A DNA stretch of 64,000 nt from contig NW_026111628.1 of NCBI RefSeq assembly GCF_024679095.1, positions 25,001 to 89,000 of the forward strand, in the 5' to 3' direction. The notes beneath the pieces are model-generated. The model saw only the letters and a program-made list of their open reading frames with translations, was not told the origin of the DNA and searched no databases. Made by a program: the position numbers and the translations under genes. Shown piece by piece: positions 61,279 through 64,000 of the stretch. Within the stretch, counting starts at the first letter, position 1. Each line of letters starts with the position of its first letter. The stretch comes from Eriocheir sinensis. Its lineage: Eukaryota > Arthropoda > Malacostraca > Decapoda > Varunidae.

Positions 61279-61325
61279 TTAGTACTACTACAAGTACTAC
61301 TTATTCCTCATCTTGTAGTAGTACT
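61131..61325. repeat. (CTA)n array in the last intron
   Basis: About 160 bp of CTA/CTG units with CCA and TTA variants. Confidence 0.95.
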
Positions 61326-61406
61326 TCTATGCTACTGTTGTGAGATTTGACTGCAAATGCCTATTTATTACATAGTTTTTAATATTTGAAAAAAAAATTA
61401 TTACAG

Positions 61407-63556
61407 GTGCCAACAAGGATGTCAGCCAACATTCTGCTGCACCTACAAGCTGTACAGAGATGCAGAGTCAGTTGTCGCGTCTGCAGCATGAGAATGCAGC
61501 ACTCCTTGCCAGCATAGCGGAGAAGGACATGAAAATCGCAGCCCAAAATGCTGAAATTGATCAACTTAAAAGCACATTACAGGGTGTGGAAAATTCTATT
61601 GTCAATGCTAGAAGGCACCTGAGCACCTTCATGTCCGCTTCACAGGTTGACTGTATTTTGCAAGGGAAATCTGTGCATCGGTGGGTAGATGATGACATCG
61701 GTCATGCACTGTCACTAAGAAATTTGAGCAGTAAGGCCTACAGACTAATTAGAAATAGATGGAATATATCTCTTCCATCACTATCCACAATTAAGCGCAG
61801 GACAAGACAGTTTAAAGTAGAGCCAGGCGTTTTACTATCTGTTTTAGCCCTGCTAAAAGAAAAACCTCAACAATGACAGAGCGTGACCGTGTCTCTGTCC
61901 TCTCATTTGATGAGTGTAGTGTAGCACAGGAGTGGTGTTATGATAAGGCTAGTGACCATCTTTATAGCCCCAAGAAGTCTGTTCAGTGTGCTTTGGTGAG
62001 AGGTCTCACTGGGTCATGGAAACAAATAATATATTACAAATTTGATTGTCCAATGACGAAAGAGCTCCTTTTCGAGCTAATAACTCATGTAGAGGCTGCA
62101 GGGTTTCCAGTTGTTGCAATGGTGAGTGATATGTCTTCAACAAATCTTGCATTATGGAAATCTTTAAATGTAGACACCACAACAACGCACTTCACCAATC
62201 CAACTGACCCAAACAGAGAAGTGCATGTTTTTGCAGATGTCCCTCACCTGATAAAGTTAGTGCGAAATCATTTCCTTGATAATGGCTTTGTAACAACTGA
62301 CGGAAAAGTGATTGATAGCACATGTGTGAGAGAGTTGATTATTAGGAGCAAGGCAGATTTTAAAGTAACACACAAATTGTCTGAAAAACATATTGAGGTA
62401 AAAGGTCCTCAAAGAATGAAAGTTAAATTGGCAGCACAACTCCTCTCTGACACAACTGCTAAAGCACTAATGTATTTTGGTGAAAAAGGTTTATTCGAGG
62501 GGGTGACATGGAGTGCCACGAGTGACTTCGTATCACTCATAGACACATGGTTTGATGTATTAAACTCAAACATGTTATATAATAAGAAACCTGCTAGATC
62601 GGCATTTGAGGCTAGATAACCAAATAGTTGTTCTACAACAAATGATCGACACAATAAGTAACTTGCATGTTCGTGGTCGAAATAATCCTCTTATGTTTCA
62701 AAAAGGCATTATAATATCATCAAAGTCACTTCAAAAATTGTTTGCAATGGTAAAAGATAAATATAATATTACATTTTTACTTACATCTAGACTTAATCAG
62801 GATGTTGTAGAAAATCTGTTTGGCTATCTGCGGCAAATGGGAGGGAGCTGTGATCATCCCTCTCCTGTTTCTATAAAGTATCGACTCAGGGCATACCTTC
62901 TTGGCAAAGACAGCAGCCTCATGGGGGAAAAATATAACACTCTTGAACAAAGCAAAGAAAACTGTCTCACAAGTGATTTTCGTGTCACTACTAAAAGGAA
63001 TGAAGATGTGAGGGAAAGTGTTACAGAGGCATTACAGCAGGAACTATGCCTCACATCAATCTTCTTCAGTGCATGTACTGAAGAAGATCTAATAAATACA
63101 GATGATTTAACAGAGGAAGACATTGAATTAGGTGGCAGTCTTGAAGGTGACACAGAAACAGAAGGCATGATGTACTTCGGTGGCTATGTTGCTAGGAAGT
63201 TTCCACAACATCAGCTTGGCTACCAGTCCCAAAATTATAAGAAGAGAAAATGGATAGACGTAACAGCCAGGGATAGCAGTAAATTAGTAAAACCCAGCGA
63301 AGAATTCATACCCAAGCTCAGGAAGATGGGCAAAATTTTTAATAGTTACCATGGCAATAACACTTTGCAATGTGGAAAATCAGCGATGAGTTCTCTGGCA
63401 GAGCACATGACACATTACGTCGACCTACCAACAGAGGTGATCACATTTTATGTCCGCTGCCGCACTTTCTTTCGTATGCGGATATTAAATAATAAAATGA
63501 AGAAGGCAAGTATGCAAAAGAAAATAAATACAAAAATATATAAGTTGGTGGCGTAG
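61407..63556 (+). pseudogene. Last exon: coiled coil and RNase H-like transposase core, two frameshifts
   Basis: Enters in phase 1 with ANKDVSQHSAAPTSC, then a leucine-zipper-like coiled coil (MQSQLSRLQHENAALL ... AEIDQLKSTLQ). A P-element N-terminal module follows (GHALSLRNLSSKAYRLIRN, ISLPSLSTIKRRT). The frame ends at 61876, where TGA overlaps the ATG of the next frame (ATGA). That frame starts the catalytic core: VSVLSFDECSV (first Asp), VAMVSDMSSTNLALW (second Asp), VHVFADVPHLIKLVRNHFLD. A second shift near 62605 leads to FLLTSRLNQDVVENLFGYLR, with the catalytic Glu in VEN, then GGYVARK and YVRCRTFFRMRILNNKMKKA. The insertion domain between the second Asp and the Glu is present. All three acidic residues survive, so only the two small indels break it. 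Confidence 0.9.
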
Positions 63557-63953
<397 letters not shown>

Positions 63954-64000
63954 TGCAGACATACATACAGAGAAGCAAACCTTGGAAGGATAAAAACTAC

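Overview
The window is repeat-dense eukaryotic nuclear DNA, most likely from a decapod crustacean. This is inferred from very long AG, TA, TAA, AC and TAC microsatellites, tRNA-derived SINEs, many CR1/Jockey-like LINEs, a DIRS-type tyrosine-recombinase retroelement (a group known from decapods) and a THAP/P-element-type transposase with introns. There are no bacterial operons, CRISPR arrays, rRNA genes or intact tRNA genes. Most long open frames are translated microsatellites or decayed transposons.

Layout. 1-1057: a 12-bp minisatellite and one unit of a 200-bp pyrimidine-rich tandem repeat. 1058-7628: a decayed DIRS retroelement with inverted terminal repeats and an internal complementary region, inserted into the 200-bp repeat and itself carrying a CR1 LINE. 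7634-13410: the rest of the 200-bp array, AG/TAA tracts, and a 105-bp satellite interrupted by a hAT-type non-autonomous element with an 8-bp target duplication. 13412-31200: SINEs, four of the window's five TTAA-flanked (piggyBac-type) miniature elements, a Tc1/mariner-type miniature element, LINE fragments, microsatellites, and a scattered series of minus-strand exon-like blocks that may be remnants of one host gene. 31867-40640: two minus-strand LINEs; the second has ORF1 (PHD-like finger plus CCHC knuckles) and ORF2 (endonuclease plus reverse transcriptase), and is interrupted by a chimeric CR1 insertion that in turn carries a TTAA element. 42000-45255: a 61-bp satellite split by a 2-kb foldback element with about 450-bp inverted arms and a perfect 9-bp target duplication. 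45256-50700: microsatellites, two SINEs, and a second hAT copy that carries a second Tc1-type copy. 51004-55050: two minus-strand CR1 copies, one with an uninterrupted 657-codon reverse-transcriptase frame.

55143-63556 is the most gene-like locus: a plus-strand THAP9/P-element-type transposase with an N-terminal THAP zinc finger, a 96-nt symmetric exon present in three tandem copies, a coiled coil, and an RNase H-like catalytic region broken by two small frameshifts. Its introns hold a long-TIR miniature element, TAC/TAA arrays and a poly(A)-tailed Jockey-like LINE.

The window is therefore a nested record of insertions. Several insertions are proven from the sequence alone, because an unoccupied paralogue or flanking satellite unit shows the empty site.
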